This document shows positions 15,892-25,974 of a DNA stretch of 64,000 nt, piece by piece (position 1 is the stretch's first letter; each line of letters begins with the position of its first letter). The notes below the pieces were generated by a model that saw nothing but the letters and a program-made list of their open reading frames with translations, searched no databases and was not told the origin of the DNA. Location: assembly GCF_030930995.1 (NCBI RefSeq), contig NZ_CP133217.1, positions 992,001 through 1,056,000 on the forward strand, given 5' to 3'. A program made the translations under genes and the position numbers. Source of the DNA: Thiothrix subterranea (GTDB lineage: Bacteria > Pseudomonadota > Gammaproteobacteria > Thiotrichales > Thiotrichaceae).

Positions 15892-16853
15892 AAGATTCAA
15901 TATTTCAGTATTTATGTATGCATTGAGTGTGTGTATTTTAACGGTTTTCCACTGCCTCACGCCAGCGCATGATGATTCATTCATTTTATTGTTGAGTGCG
16001 ATTTCCACGTCGATTTGTGTGTTCATAATGTGGTGAGTGATCGCTTGTTGAACAGTATGACGATGGTGAATTCAGTTGACAATCATAGGGCTTGATGATT
16101 GCCGCTGATTATAATTCAATCTATTTGTTTTATTTTTGTTCAAATCAGTCTGGCTGATAATCTAACAAGATCATTTACTTGTTTTCGATCAAAAAAATGC
16201 ATCGAAAACTAAAAAAATCAACGGAAATTGTGAGGAAACGAACTATAGTTTGTCATTGAAAGCATTAAGGTTACTTGTTTCTATACGATTTACTTATGTA
16301 AAAAGTTGAAATTTCCTGCAATAATTTCGGCAAATATTGCGCAATTTTTGATTAGATAAGTAAATTTTAATACATTTTTTTGATGAAATACGCTCTTTCA
16401 CGAGTAGATAGCGTTGCTATATTCCGATAAAACATTATACTTATGTTTATACATCAATTAAATGATGTATTTTGTGAAAGAGCAGAAGTGTCATAAGATT
16501 TTTCTATAGTTTGGAGTCTATCTTTGGGTTTGGCAAATTTTACTTATTAGTGTTTCTAATTGTTTGCGCTTGCGCATAAGTATTTTTGCTAGATTGTTGA
16601 TTGTGAGTGTAAATAATTTACCGTGAAAAGTGATTGATACCCATTGGGCATACGTTGGGTAATCGTTTTTTCGTTAGGTTTACACGAATGTTGGATAGTG
16701 CATGAGGACATGCAATGTCAGGAGTACAAAGATTTTTCGTGCGATATTTGTCTGGCTGGCTATATTCCGGCTTCGGCGGTAGCGTTTCAACGATTGAGCT
16801 TTGCGGTATATCTATAGGAAGGAATTAGGCGCTTTTGTGAACAGGAGGTTCCA
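15892..16853. other. Long AT-rich leader between ruvB and the polysaccharide operon
   Basis: About 960 bases without a convincing gene. The frame in 15892-16026 is only an N-terminal extension of ruvB. The sequence is markedly more AT-rich than either flank and should carry the divergent promoters of ruvB-tol and of the polysaccharide operon. Its last 110 bases contain the ops motif (16775-16785) and the strong AGGAGG (16843-16848) of the first sugar gene. I could not pick a single convincing -35/-10 pair among many AT-rich candidates. Confidence 0.7.
16775..16785 (+). promoter_or_regulatory. ops element (RfaH recruitment site)
   Basis: GGCGGTAGCGT matches exactly the operon polarity suppressor consensus (GGCGGTAGnnT) that pauses RNA polymerase and recruits the elongation factor RfaH in enterobacterial polysaccharide, LPS and haemolysin operons. 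It lies in the 5' leader, 69 bp before the first sugar gene, on the coding strand, which is where functional ops/JUMPstart sites occur. It implies antitermination across the roughly 14-kb operon. rfaH itself is not in the window. Confidence 0.8.
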
Positions 16854-17930
16854 ATGAGTTTTGCGGGCATTTTTTTGTTAGTTTTTTTTATATCGGCATT
16901 ATCCATTCTGTTGCTTACCCCTTTTGCGGTTAAGTTCGGTTTGGTGGATATGCCTAATGCAGAGCGTAAGTTTCATAAGGGCGATATTCCGTTAATCGGT
17001 GGTGTCTCCATGTATGCGGGCTTGGTGATGGGAATTTCACTGTTCATTACGCCGAACAGTAGTTCGCTGACCTACTTGGTGTGTAGCAGTATTATTGTGG
17101 CACTGGGAGTTGCGGACGATGTTAAAGATTTATCGCCCCGGCTACGCTTGTTTGTACAAACGGTGGTTGCGGCGCTGATGTGTGCTGGTAGCGGAATGTA
17201 CATTCACCATTTGGGGACGATGTTTGGTACGTCTTCTGCGGTTGATTTGGTTGAGGCGCTTGGTTATTTGGTGACAATGCTGGCGGTTCTGGCGGCTATT
17301 AATGCCTTCAATATGATCGATGGAATTGACGGTTTGTTGGGTATTTCTTCGTTAGTGACATTCGTGAGCATGGGCATCCTATTCTACCAGAATGATGACA
17401 TGACTAACATGAAGCTGACCTTAATCCTCTCCGGTGCGCTCGTTCCTTATTTGATTGCTAACCTTGCAGGTGGTGTTCAAGAAAAGGAAAAGAGAATTTC
17501 TAAAATTTTCATGGGTGATACGGGGTCGATGCTGATTGGCTTCACTGTGGTTTGGTTGTTGATTCAAGGAACCCAACCGACACCTGAAGGGTTGACCAAT
17601 AATGAAAAAGTTAGTTTTTCAGCAGCAACCGCATTGTGGCTCATTGCTTTCCCTTTGATGGATATGGCGCGGGTTATCGTTGATAGAGCGTTACGTGGGC
17701 ATTCACCGTTGAAGGCGGATCGTACACATCTTCATCACATTGTGTTGCAGTGTGGTGATACCAAGCAGGCGGCACTTCTGAAAATTAGCACTTTGTCGGC
17801 ATTTTTTGCAGTGACAGGCATAGCAATGCATGTTAGCGGTTTCCAAGAGGTTACTATCTTTTTGACCTTCTTGGCGGCATTTGCGCTATACACCGTAAGG
17901 GTTAGGCATTTGCAAAAGAAGCTGGCTTAG
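16854..17930 (+). CDS. WecA/TagO-type undecaprenyl-phosphate sugar-1-phosphate transferase
   Basis: 358 residues with about ten membrane helices, of the MraY/WecA glycosyltransferase 4 family. Signature residues: an Asp pair in ALGVADDVKDL, NAFNMIDGIDGLLG (Mg-binding), FMGDTGSMLIGF, and the cytoplasmic HLHHI loop of WecA. It transfers a HexNAc-1-phosphate, probably GlcNAc-1-P, to undecaprenyl phosphate, starting repeat-unit synthesis. A strong AGGAGG 5 nt before the ATG fixes the start. First gene of the ops-controlled operon. Confidence 0.9.
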   Translation: MSFAGIFLLVFFISALSILLLTPFAVKFGLVDMPNAERKFHKGDIPLIGGVSMYAGLVMGISLFITPNSSSLTYLVCSSIIVALGVADDVKDLSPRLRLFVQTVVAALMCAGSGMYIHHLGTMFGTSSAVDLVEALGYLVTMLAVLAAINAFNMIDGIDGLLGISSLVTFVSMGILFYQNDDMTNMKLTLILSGALVPYLIANLAGGVQEKEKRISKIFMGDTGSMLIGFTVVWLLIQGTQPTPEGLTNNEKVSFSAATALWLIAFPLMDMARVIVDRALRGHSPLKADRTHLHHIVLQCGDTKQAALLKISTLSAFFAVTGIAMHVSGFQEVTIFLTFLAAFALYTVRVRHLQKKLA

Positions 17931-17962
17931 TAACAGATTGTTTAGCATAGGAAATAATATAA

Positions 17963-19087
17963 ATGACTCAATTACAACAGAACAATGGTTTCCTGCCTGT
18001 CTCTAGGCCGACCATTACTAAAAAAGAAATCGAGTATGTCACAGCGGCTATTGCATCGGGATGGGTGTCATCTCTGGGTGAATACATCACGGCATTTGAA
18101 GAAAAATTTGCGGCATTTTGTGGTAGCAAATACGCACTGACGTGCAGCAACGGTACCACTTCCTTACACTTGGCCATGGTTAGCATGGGTGTTGAGGCCG
18201 GTGATGAAATCATCATGCCAGACTTGACGTTTATTGCGACTGCTAACGCCGCGAAATACGTCGGTGCGGTGCCGGTGTTGGTGGATATTGATCCTGAAAC
18301 CTTGTGCATTGATCCTGCCGCGATTGAGGCTGCCATTACGCCAAAAACCAAAGCGATTATTCCGGTGCATTTGTATGGGCATCCGGCGAATATGCCAGCG
18401 ATTATGGCAATTGCTGAAAAGCACGGTTTGTTAGTGATTGAGGATGCAGCCGAGGCACACGGTGCGGAAGTCGAGGGTAAAAAAGTAGGGTCTTGGGGGC
18501 ATTGCGGTTCCTTTAGCTTCTACGGTAACAAGGTGATTACGTCAGGCGAAGGCGGCATGATTACCACCGATGACGAAGCCTTGTATCAACGTGCTAAATA
18601 CCTGCGTGACCACGCGATGAGTCCTACCAAGCGCTATTGGCATACTGAAGTGGGTTTCAACTACCGCATGACCAATCTGCAAGCCGCGTTGGGCTTGGCA
18701 CAGTTGGAGCGCATTGAAGAAATTCTGCAAAAGAAACAAGAAATATTTGCTTGGTATCAAGATGCTCTCGGTGGGTTGGCTGGCCTTACCTTAAACCGGA
18801 CGGCATCGTGGGCAAAAAATGTTTACTGGATGGTAACGATCGAGATTGAGGGGGCGAACGAGACGACGCGCGATACCTTCATGCAAACATTGCGTGAATT
18901 CGATGTAGACAGTCGCCCTTATTTTTACCCGCTATCGAGAATGGCTGATTACCCCGGCACGCATACGCCAGTGACTTATCAAATCTATGAAAAGGGCGTC
19001 AATCTGCCCTCCTACTTTGATATGGAAAAACGCGATGTCGAGCGTGTATGCGCGGCTGTCAGGAAATGCATGGAAATGTTCCAATAA
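17963..19087 (+). CDS. DegT/DnrJ/EryC1/StrS aminotransferase, probable GDP-perosamine synthase
   Basis: 374 residues, PLP-dependent sugar aminotransferase. The Schiff-base Lys is K190 in FYGNKVITSGEGG; VIEDAAEAHGA holds the Asp/Glu-Asp for the cofactor nitrogen. The sequence, notably YWHTEVGFNYRMTNLQAALG, looks most like RfbE/Per enzymes that convert GDP-4-keto-6-deoxymannose to GDP-perosamine, and gmd, which makes that substrate, is in the same operon. The assignment is family-level plus context; UDP-sugar aminotransferases of the same fold remain possible. Confidence 0.8.
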   Translation: MTQLQQNNGFLPVSRPTITKKEIEYVTAAIASGWVSSLGEYITAFEEKFAAFCGSKYALTCSNGTTSLHLAMVSMGVEAGDEIIMPDLTFIATANAAKYVGAVPVLVDIDPETLCIDPAAIEAAITPKTKAIIPVHLYGHPANMPAIMAIAEKHGLLVIEDAAEAHGAEVEGKKVGSWGHCGSFSFYGNKVITSGEGGMITTDDEALYQRAKYLRDHAMSPTKRYWHTEVGFNYRMTNLQAALGLAQLERIEEILQKKQEIFAWYQDALGGLAGLTLNRTASWAKNVYWMVTIEIEGANETTRDTFMQTLREFDVDSRPYFYPLSRMADYPGTHTPVTYQIYEKGVNLPSYFDMEKRDVERVCAAVRKCMEMFQ

Positions 19088-19154
19088 GACGTTAGAATGT
19101 AAGCATCAGGTTCGCAGGTGAGCCTGATGTGCCAAATTCAGAGTTGCTTAAATA

Positions 19155-20621
19155 ATGAAAAATATATCGAGGAACATAGCATTTAGTGGCCTTGGCTATG
19201 TTCTGCCGTTACTTGCATCACTGGCGACAATTCCGCTGATGATTAAGTACATGGGCACAGACGTTTATGGGCTGTATATTATTTGTATATCCTTAATTGG
19301 TTTCATGAATTTTGTCGACCTTGGTGTGGGTCAGGCGATTGTTAAATACGTTTCGCAGTACGAAGTGACGGGTGAAAACACTAAAATTAAACCGATTTTA
19401 GACATCGCTTTGTTGATGTACGTGGTGCTGGGTATTGTTATTGCGGTGGCGGTAGTGGTATTCGCCTTGCCATTGGGCAATCTGATTTATAACGAAGATG
19501 CGAAAGCTGAGTTAGCGGCTAAGGCGTTTTCGGTGACGGCGGTGGCGTTTTTACTGAGTTACATCAACCAATTTTTCCTGAATGTATTTAAAGCTTACCA
19601 CCGTTTTGATGTTCCGGCGGTGATTCAAAATTCAGCCAATATTGCGGGCATCGTAATGGCGACCGGGATGGTGTTGTTGGGTTATGACCTGATCGCTATC
19701 TTGTGGGGTTACGTCATTATTCAAGCCATAGCATTGGTCAGTGGTTATACCTTAGGACGGCAGGTATTACCGCCAGGGGTGAAACTGGGCTTGTCTTTTG
19801 ACCAGCGTATTTTTGCTGAAATGATTGGATTTAGTGCTTATACCTTTGTCAGCAATTTTTTGGGCGGCGTGGTATCTCGCCTGGATAAATTTATTATCGG
19901 GTGGATTTTGGGGACAGAGGCGGTCACGTATTACCAGATTCCGCATACGATTGCGCAAATGGCTAACGGCATTATTCAGGTACTGAGCCAGATTACGTTT
20001 CCGCGCTTTAGCGAGTTATCCAGTTTGAATGATCAGGTCGGGCGGCTGGCGTTATACCGGCGGGCGATGTGGTTGGTATTCCTGTTTAGCATGGCGATTA
20101 GCGTGGCGTTGATTTCCTCCGGTGGTGCTTTCCTTGAATTGTGGATTTCCCCTGAATTTGCGTTGCACAGCACGTTGACGTTGCAAATTATTGCCCTGTA
20201 TTTCTTTTTCCAATCGAATACGGTGGTGGCTTATTGGGTTTTGCAAGGCTCAGGAAATGCGAAAGTGACGGCGATTAGTTCTTTCTTGGGAACAGTCGCG
20301 TATGTGGCGGGCATGTATGTGTTAACGCCACGTTACGGTCATGACGGGGCAGCGCTGTCTTTGTTCTTGCTGTTATTGCCGTTGCCTTACTTTTATTGGT
20401 GGGTGCAACGCAATGTGGGACATAAGTTCGGGGAGTACCTACTGCAAACATTATTGTTTGTCGTATTAGGAATGCTGATAATTTTATTATTGAATTACGT
20501 ACATGAATACATAAACAGTAATTTACTGGTTATTGTGACAGATGGCGTGGTCTTGATGGGTGTGGTTGGAGCGGCTTTGCTTTACCTGTTTCGCGAGACC
20601 TTGCGAGTGCGTTTTAGGTAG
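19155..20621 (+). CDS. Wzx-like oligosaccharide flippase
   Basis: 488 residues with 12-14 hydrophobic segments, of the MOP/MATE superfamily polysaccharide export branch. The N-terminal NIAFSGLGYVLPLLASLATI and the conserved YGLYIICISLIGFMNFVDLG segment are typical. It would flip undecaprenyl-linked repeat units to the periplasm for polymerisation by the Wzy-like protein at 21817. Preceded by a 67-bp gap, the longest inside the first half of the operon. Confidence 0.85.
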   Translation: MKNISRNIAFSGLGYVLPLLASLATIPLMIKYMGTDVYGLYIICISLIGFMNFVDLGVGQAIVKYVSQYEVTGENTKIKPILDIALLMYVVLGIVIAVAVVVFALPLGNLIYNEDAKAELAAKAFSVTAVAFLLSYINQFFLNVFKAYHRFDVPAVIQNSANIAGIVMATGMVLLGYDLIAILWGYVIIQAIALVSGYTLGRQVLPPGVKLGLSFDQRIFAEMIGFSAYTFVSNFLGGVVSRLDKFIIGWILGTEAVTYYQIPHTIAQMANGIIQVLSQITFPRFSELSSLNDQVGRLALYRRAMWLVFLFSMAISVALISSGGAFLELWISPEFALHSTLTLQIIALYFFFQSNTVVAYWVLQGSGNAKVTAISSFLGTVAYVAGMYVLTPRYGHDGAALSLFLLLLPLPYFYWWVQRNVGHKFGEYLLQTLLFVVLGMLIILLLNYVHEYINSNLLVIVTDGVVLMGVVGAALLYLFRETLRVRFR

Positions 20622-20653
20622 CTGATAAATATTAAAGAAATGGTTGCGCTATT

Positions 20654-21805
20654 ATGAAGAAGAACATTGGCATACTGACTTTTTATCCCATGCATGGCGG
20701 GGGTATTTTTCAATATATTCAGTCAATGGTGGATGCGCTCGCGGCTGACAAGAGCAATCGCTACATTATTTTCGCCGATAAAGACGATACACGTTTTGAT
20801 GGTTATGGCTTGGAAGTGAGGAAGCTGTCGCCTTCTAACCGTTCTGGTGTCAATCAAGCCATTATTTTTTCGCAATTATTGGTGGGGATGCGTCAGCCAT
20901 TTTTTCTGCGCGACGATGAGAAACAAGTCTATGCGGATATTGATTTGTTTCTCTCGCCAGCCACATCGGTGTATCCGCATGTGTTTTTGAAAAAGCCGTT
21001 CATTTTTACTCTGCATGACATGCAGGAAAAATATTACCCCCATGCTTTTACGCGAGTGGAGCGTTTTAAACGGGTGTTGCGGAATCGGGCGCTGACTCAG
21101 GCGGCGCAGGCTGTCATTTGTGAGTCGAATTACGTTAAGCAGGACATTATGAACTTTCTGGGTGCGCCCAGCGACAAGGTAGCAGTGATTCAGTCGCCTC
21201 CCCCGGATTTTTTGCGCAGCTATGCCGCTAAGCCAGAAAATTTTGCCGCCGTGCAACGTAAATATGCACTACCAGAGCGCTATATTTTCTACCCAGCACA
21301 GTGTTGGTTTCATAAAAATCACCTGAAGTTGGTGGAAGCGTTCAATATTATTGCGAACGATACCGATGAGGATGTGACGCTAATTTTGTCAGGGTCACAG
21401 CAAGATTATTACCCGCAGTTAATGGCGAAGATACAAGCATTAAACCTTGGGCATCGGGTCAAACATTTGGGTTATATTGATTATGAGGATATTCCTTACC
21501 TCTATAAAATGGCGAAGATGTTGGTAATGCCAACCTTGTTTGAGAGTGTCAGTATTCCGATTTATGAAGCATTTGCCTTGGGTGTGCCGGTTTGTTGCTC
21601 TAATGTAGTGGCTTTGCCGGAGCAAGTAGGGGATGCTGCCTTGATTTTTGACCCTAATAATGCGGCTGATATGGCGGATAAAATCTTGCAATTGTTACGT
21701 GATGCTCCCTTGGCTGCGGAATTGGTTATCAGAGGTAAGCAGCGTGTCAAAAATTTTGATCATGCCGATTATGCCCGAAAAATACTGGCTGTTATTAATA
21801 AGTAA
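20654..21805 (+). CDS. Glycosyltransferase family 4 (GT-B)
   Basis: 383 residues. N-terminal Rossmann start (NIGILTFYPMHGGGIFQYIQ), then the GT4-type C-terminal domain: ILSGSQQDYY, VKHLGYIDYEDIPYLYKMA, and the donor-binding E-x7-E motif in FESVSIPIYEAFALGVPV. Probably transfers mannose, fucose or perosamine from a GDP sugar to the lipid-linked repeat unit. No membrane segment; peripheral at the inner membrane. The sugar specificity cannot be read. Confidence 0.85.
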   Translation: MKKNIGILTFYPMHGGGIFQYIQSMVDALAADKSNRYIIFADKDDTRFDGYGLEVRKLSPSNRSGVNQAIIFSQLLVGMRQPFFLRDDEKQVYADIDLFLSPATSVYPHVFLKKPFIFTLHDMQEKYYPHAFTRVERFKRVLRNRALTQAAQAVICESNYVKQDIMNFLGAPSDKVAVIQSPPPDFLRSYAAKPENFAAVQRKYALPERYIFYPAQCWFHKNHLKLVEAFNIIANDTDEDVTLILSGSQQDYYPQLMAKIQALNLGHRVKHLGYIDYEDIPYLYKMAKMLVMPTLFESVSIPIYEAFALGVPVCCSNVVALPEQVGDAALIFDPNNAADMADKILQLLRDAPLAAELVIRGKQRVKNFDHADYARKILAVINK

Positions 21806-21816
21806 CGGGGATTAAT

Positions 21817-23100
21817 ATGCAAATTAACGCCTCATTTCTGAAGACTGTTTCTCCCACACGAATGGGAGCTGTGGCATCAGCGTATGACAAATGGGTGATG
21901 ATAGCTGCGTTGGCCTTGGTATCCGGTTTGTTTTTTTTGAGCGATGACCACCGTTTTGGCTTGGTATTTTTACGTGAAGCGGTCATTGGTTTGTCGTTGT
22001 TGACCGTTATTTATATTCTTGCTGCCCAACAAGAAGTGTTGGATACCATTGATTGGTATTTGTTGGCGCTGGTGGCTTTATTATTCCTGATTCCCCCCAT
22101 TTTTGCTTACGTCAGTTTTCAGCAGCCGTTGCAATATGGCTTTTTGGAAGAGCGCCGTACCTTACTGTATCTGATCTACTTTCCGATTATGTTGGCAATT
22201 GGCGGGCGCAGGGGCTACGGCGAATCCGATTTGGAAACGATTTTGAAGTATTTGTTTTATCTGGCCTTGGCTTGGTCGGCGGCAAATGCGTTTGAGTTGA
22301 TTCCACGTAACGCTGGCTTTGAGTTTTCGGTACATGCCGAGCAATTTGCAGATGATTTTGTGGCAACCGATGAGCGTTTTGCTACCCGTTTCTTGGAAGC
22401 CGGTTTTCTGATTGCGCTGTATCCTTACTATTTAGTGGCGCGTGGCGAATTCTTGAAAGCGGTGATTCCGCTTGGCCTGCTGGCAGCTTACATGCTTTAC
22501 ATTAATCAAACCCGTGGCATGAGTTTGGCGATTGTGTTGACTTTGGTGTGGATTACCATTTTGCGCCAACGTCTCAGTAATTTTAATGTGAGTGTGCTGC
22601 TATTAATTCCTGTTGTGGCAGTATTGGGCTACCTTTCTTACTTTTTATACGTGTATGCGTTTAATGAATCGGTGATTTTTTATGATTATCACCGTAACAA
22701 AGAGCTGACCGTGATGCTGGGCGAGGCGTTAAGCAATTTTTTGATGCCGCACGGCGCTTTGTCACTTCAGTTCAATGAGGGATTTCGTTCAGTCTACGGG
22801 ATAAATATGTATGTCTCGGACATTGGCTTGACGGGGTTGTTGTTTAAATACGGTATTTTATTGTTTCCGTTAGCGTTTTTGATGGTCATGATTGTGCATT
22901 TGTTGGCTGCAAAGTATCGCAATAATTTTTCCATCATTTTAACGGCGTTGCTGCTGGCTGATTTTATGATGATTCCCTTTGGGGATTTTTTAGGACGTGG
23001 CGCGGAAGAGTTTGCACTGTTGATGGTGCTAGTGAGATTGCAAGGAGTAGATCATGGACATCAGTATATTGCTTGTGTACGGCGAGGGCGGGCATCATGA
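21817..23100 (+). CDS. Wzy-like O-antigen/exopolysaccharide polymerase
   Basis: 427 residues with about ten membrane helices and a large periplasmic loop with conserved-looking Arg/His (RFATRFLEAGFLIALYPYY, NQTRGMSLAIVLTLVW), the organisation of the Wzy/WaaL family. Expected to polymerise flipped repeat units in the periplasm, with chain length set by the Wzc-type protein at 28531. Sequence conservation is low in this family, so the call rests on topology and operon position. Its 3' end overlaps the next gene by 47 nt. Confidence 0.72.
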   Translation: MQINASFLKTVSPTRMGAVASAYDKWVMIAALALVSGLFFLSDDHRFGLVFLREAVIGLSLLTVIYILAAQQEVLDTIDWYLLALVALLFLIPPIFAYVSFQQPLQYGFLEERRTLLYLIYFPIMLAIGGRRGYGESDLETILKYLFYLALAWSAANAFELIPRNAGFEFSVHAEQFADDFVATDERFATRFLEAGFLIALYPYYLVARGEFLKAVIPLGLLAAYMLYINQTRGMSLAIVLTLVWITILRQRLSNFNVSVLLLIPVVAVLGYLSYFLYVYAFNESVIFYDYHRNKELTVMLGEALSNFLMPHGALSLQFNEGFRSVYGINMYVSDIGLTGLLFKYGILLFPLAFLMVMIVHLLAAKYRNNFSIILTALLLADFMMIPFGDFLGRGAEEFALLMVLVRLQGVDHGHQYIACVRRGRAS

Positions 23101-23539
23101 TCAGGCCATGCGTCTGATGAAGCAAATGCAGTCACTCGACCCGACGATTGATTTCATTCACGTGACTGACACGGTAACGATGAAAGGGGATTCCATTGAA
23201 AAAATTCATACCGTGCCTCCCATTAGGCACAAAAATGAATCCTTCAATCCTCTTGCGTTTGTGAATGCTTACCTGAAAGCCGTAATCTTGACGGTAAAGT
23301 TAGTACGTCAACACCAGCCGCGTGCGGTGATTGGGTTTGGGCCGGGCATTTGCATTCCCGTTTTTATGGTTTGCAAAGTGATGCGGGTCAAAAAACGTAT
23401 CTTTTTTGAAGATTGGTGCCGGTTTACCAGTAAAAGCTTATCGGGTAAGGCGTGTTCACCGTTCAGTACCAAATTTTTTGTTCAAAATGAATCCTTGAAG
23501 GAGTTGTATCGTGACGCTGAGTTCGCTGGACGCCTCTAA
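23054..23539 (+). CDS. PssD/Alg14-type glycosyltransferase membrane subunit
   Basis: 161 residues. SILLVYGEGGHHDQAM is the GGHxxxM-type start of Alg14/PssD, followed by AVIGFGPGICIPVFMVCKV and KRIFFEDWCRF, the expected acceptor-binding half with a membrane-associating segment. Alg14-like proteins recruit the Alg13-like catalytic half, encoded immediately downstream with a 29-nt overlap. The start overlaps the Wzy-like gene by 47 nt, unusually long, but the conserved N-terminal motif requires it. Confidence 0.85.
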   Translation: MDISILLVYGEGGHHDQAMRLMKQMQSLDPTIDFIHVTDTVTMKGDSIEKIHTVPPIRHKNESFNPLAFVNAYLKAVILTVKLVRQHQPRAVIGFGPGICIPVFMVCKVMRVKKRIFFEDWCRFTSKSLSGKACSPFSTKFFVQNESLKELYRDAEFAGRL

Positions 23540-24005
23540 TAATAAAACGCGAATCCTGGTCATCACTGGCACTACCGGGTTTGACTCGTTAGTGAAAAAA
23601 ATTGATGAAAGCCGTGAGTTGGAAAGTCGCTACGACATTACCTTGCAAACTGGTGAGGGCAGTTATCAACCGCAGTACAAGCCTTGGTTTGATTTTGATA
23701 AAAGTTTAAAAGACAAACTCGCTGATTATGACTTTTTCATTACACATGCAGGGGCGGGTACGATTTTTATGTTGTTGGAGCATAAAAAGCGGGTATTAGT
23801 GGTTCCCAATACGGATAGGGCTGATAAGCATCAGGTTGAGTTAGCTAACTATGTGAAATCAAAACGTTTATGTGCTGTGTGTGAACGTGTGCAGGATATT
23901 GAAGGAGCGATTCTCTCCATTGATGCCAATACTCAGCATTTACAACCTTATGCAAAAGTAGAATTTAATGCCGTTCGTGAGGTGTTGAGATATATTTATG
24001 AGTAA
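23511..24005 (+). CDS. PssE/Alg13-type glycosyltransferase catalytic subunit
   Basis: 164 residues. ILVITGTTGFDSLVKKIDE matches the Alg13/PssE start, and FFITHAGAGTIFMLLEHKKR is the nucleotide-sugar-binding loop of the GT28 C-terminal domain. Works as a two-part enzyme with the preceding PssD-like protein, adding typically a glucuronic acid or glucose to the lipid-linked acceptor. Overlaps both neighbours (29 nt upstream, 8 nt downstream), so expression is tightly coupled. Confidence 0.85.
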   Translation: MTLSSLDASNNKTRILVITGTTGFDSLVKKIDESRELESRYDITLQTGEGSYQPQYKPWFDFDKSLKDKLADYDFFITHAGAGTIFMLLEHKKRVLVVPNTDRADKHQVELANYVKSKRLCAVCERVQDIEGAILSIDANTQHLQPYAKVEFNAVREVLRYIYE

Positions 24006-24807
24006 CAAGTTATTTTTTATTACGATCTGTTACAATAATCTCGTGGGTTTGCAACGCACGATTGACTCTTTACTGGCGCAAACTTACCAAAACTGGGAAT
24101 GTATCGTTATTGATGGCGCTTCTAAAGACGGTACTCCGGCTTATTTACAGCAATTGTCGGCAGTGCAACCCAATATTCGCTACATCTCCGAGCCGGATAA
24201 AGGCATTTACGATGCGATGAATAAAGGCATTAGTCAGATTCGGTCGTGCGACTATTTTTGTTTTCTGAATTCCGGGGATTCACTGTATGCAGCCGATACC
24301 CTGACACAGTTAGACCAACAGCTTCAGGTATTCATGGCGCAACCCCCCGCGATTGTTTACGGCGATATGTGTGAAGAATTTGCCGATGGCGTTGAAGTTA
24401 TCAAGGCGGCAAAGCATACCTTCAGTCTGAAAAAGGGCATGTTTTGCAGCCACCAGTCGATGTTTTTCCACTACCGCTACGCTGCATTGCGTTATGATCT
24501 TGAGTATAAAATTTCATCCGACTATGACTACATTGTGCGTGCGGTTAATCTGCTTAAGCACCCGGATGAGATGCAGCGTTTAGACCTCATTCTGTCACGC
24601 TTTGATATGACGGGGGTTTCGAATAGCCGTCGCTTGTCAGGTATCAAGGAAGATTTTACGCTCAGAATTAAAAACGGGCTGTGTTCACCGGCTTCTTCTG
24701 CGCTATACGCGGCACGTTCGGTGGGTTTGATGAATTTGAAACGCTTTTCGTACCCTTTGTATTTGCTGATGCGCAGCAAAACCGCTTCTAACAATCAAAT
24801 TATCTAA
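23998..24807 (+). CDS. Glycosyltransferase family 2
   Basis: 269 residues, GT-A fold. FITICYNNLVGLQRTIDSLL and ECIVIDGASKDGT are the canonical family 2 N-terminus, YISEPDKGIYDAMNKG is the WcaE-like variant, and FLNSGD carries the metal-binding Asp. The 'EPDKGIYDAMNKG' pattern is common in colanic-acid-type fucosyl/galactosyl transferases, which suits the neighbouring GDP-fucose genes, though the donor is not proven. Overlaps the preceding gene by 8 nt. Confidence 0.88.
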   Translation: MSNKLFFITICYNNLVGLQRTIDSLLAQTYQNWECIVIDGASKDGTPAYLQQLSAVQPNIRYISEPDKGIYDAMNKGISQIRSCDYFCFLNSGDSLYAADTLTQLDQQLQVFMAQPPAIVYGDMCEEFADGVEVIKAAKHTFSLKKGMFCSHQSMFFHYRYAALRYDLEYKISSDYDYIVRAVNLLKHPDEMQRLDLILSRFDMTGVSNSRRLSGIKEDFTLRIKNGLCSPASSALYAARSVGLMNLKRFSYPLYLLMRSKTASNNQII

Positions 24808-24820
24808 ATAAGGAATAATC

Positions 24821-25969
24821 ATGAGCAAAACGGCTTTAATTACAGGTATCACGGGTCAAGACGGTGCTTACTTAGCTGAATTCTTGTTGAAAAAGGGCTA
24901 TACCGTACACGGCATCAAGCGGCGTTCTTCATCACTGAACACCGACCGTATTGACCACCTGTACCAAGATCCGCATACTTCTGACGGTAAATTTGTGCTG
25001 CATTACGGCGATATGACCGACAGCATGAACTTGACCCGTATTATTGGTCAGGTGCAACCCGATGAAATTTACAACCTCGCGGCCATGAGCCACGTTCACG
25101 TTTCGTTTGATATGCCGGAATACACCGCCAATGCGGATGGTATCGGCACATTGCGCATCCTTGAAGCGGTGCGTTTCCTCAATCTGACCAAGAAAACCCG
25201 CATTTATCAGGCATCCACCTCTGAATTGTACGGGTTGGTGCAAGAAGTACCGCAAAAAGAAACCACGCCATTCTACCCGCGTTCACCTTACGCAGTAGCG
25301 AAGTTGTACGCTTACTGGATCACCGTTAACTACCGCGAAGCCTACGGCATGTTTGCGTGTAACGGTATTTTGTTCAACCACGAATCGCCATTGCGTGGTG
25401 AAACCTTCGTAACCCGTAAAATTACCCGTGCAGCTTCCCGCATTGCCTTGGGTTTACAAAAAGACCTGCATTTGGGCAACCTGTCCGCCAAGCGCGACTG
25501 GGGTCATGCACAAGATTACGTGGAAATGATGTGGTTGATTCTGCAAGCGGATACGCCTGAAGACTTCGCGATTGCGACGGGTGTCACCACCGAAGTGCGC
25601 GAATTTGTGCGTATGTCGTTTGCACGCGCTGGCATCTCGGTTGAATTCCACGGCGAAGGTGTCGATGAGAAAGGCGTGATTGCTGGTTTTGATCGTGCTG
25701 TTTATGAAGTGGCGACAGGTGCGACACCGGAGCAACACGGTTTAGAAGTGGGTCGTGAGATCGTCTCGGTTGATCCGCGTTATTTCCGTCCGACTGAAGT
25801 CGAGTTGCTGATTGGCGATCCAACCAAAGCCAAAGAAAAATTGGGCTGGGTTCCTAAGCATGACCTGAATTCACTGGTGAATGACATGATGGAATCTGAC
25901 CTTAAGCTGATGCTGAAAGAAAAGCATCTGAAAGACCACGGCCACCGCATTATGTCTTACCACGAGTAA
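24821..25969 (+). CDS. gmd: GDP-mannose 4,6-dehydratase
   Basis: 382 residues, extended SDR. NADP-binding [14 protein letters not shown] at the N-terminus, [16 protein letters not shown] typical of Gmd, catalytic Thr/Ser and Tyr-Lys in STSELYG and [12 protein letters not shown], and [19 protein letters not shown]. Converts GDP-mannose to GDP-4-keto-6-deoxymannose, the branch point to GDP-fucose (fcl, next gene) and GDP-perosamine (17963). Cytoplasmic. Its stop is 5 nt before fcl. Confidence 0.96.
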   Translation: MSKTALITGITGQDGAYLAEFLLKKGYTVHGIKRRSSSLNTDRIDHLYQDPHTSDGKFVLHYGDMTDSMNLTRIIGQVQPDEIYNLAAMSHVHVSFDMPEYTANADGIGTLRILEAVRFLNLTKKTRIYQASTSELYGLVQEVPQKETTPFYPRSPYAVAKLYAYWITVNYREAYGMFACNGILFNHESPLRGETFVTRKITRAASRIALGLQKDLHLGNLSAKRDWGHAQDYVEMMWLILQADTPEDFAIATGVTTEVREFVRMSFARAGISVEFHGEGVDEKGVIAGFDRAVYEVATGATPEQHGLEVGREIVSVDPRYFRPTEVELLIGDPTKAKEKLGWVPKHDLNSLVNDMMESDLKLMLKEKHLKDHGHRIMSYHE

Positions 25970-25974
25970 TCCGC

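Noticed and set aside
15892-16026. 45-codon N-terminal extension of ruvB
   Set aside because: Not RuvB-like; the conserved N-terminus and usual length fit the start at 15891.
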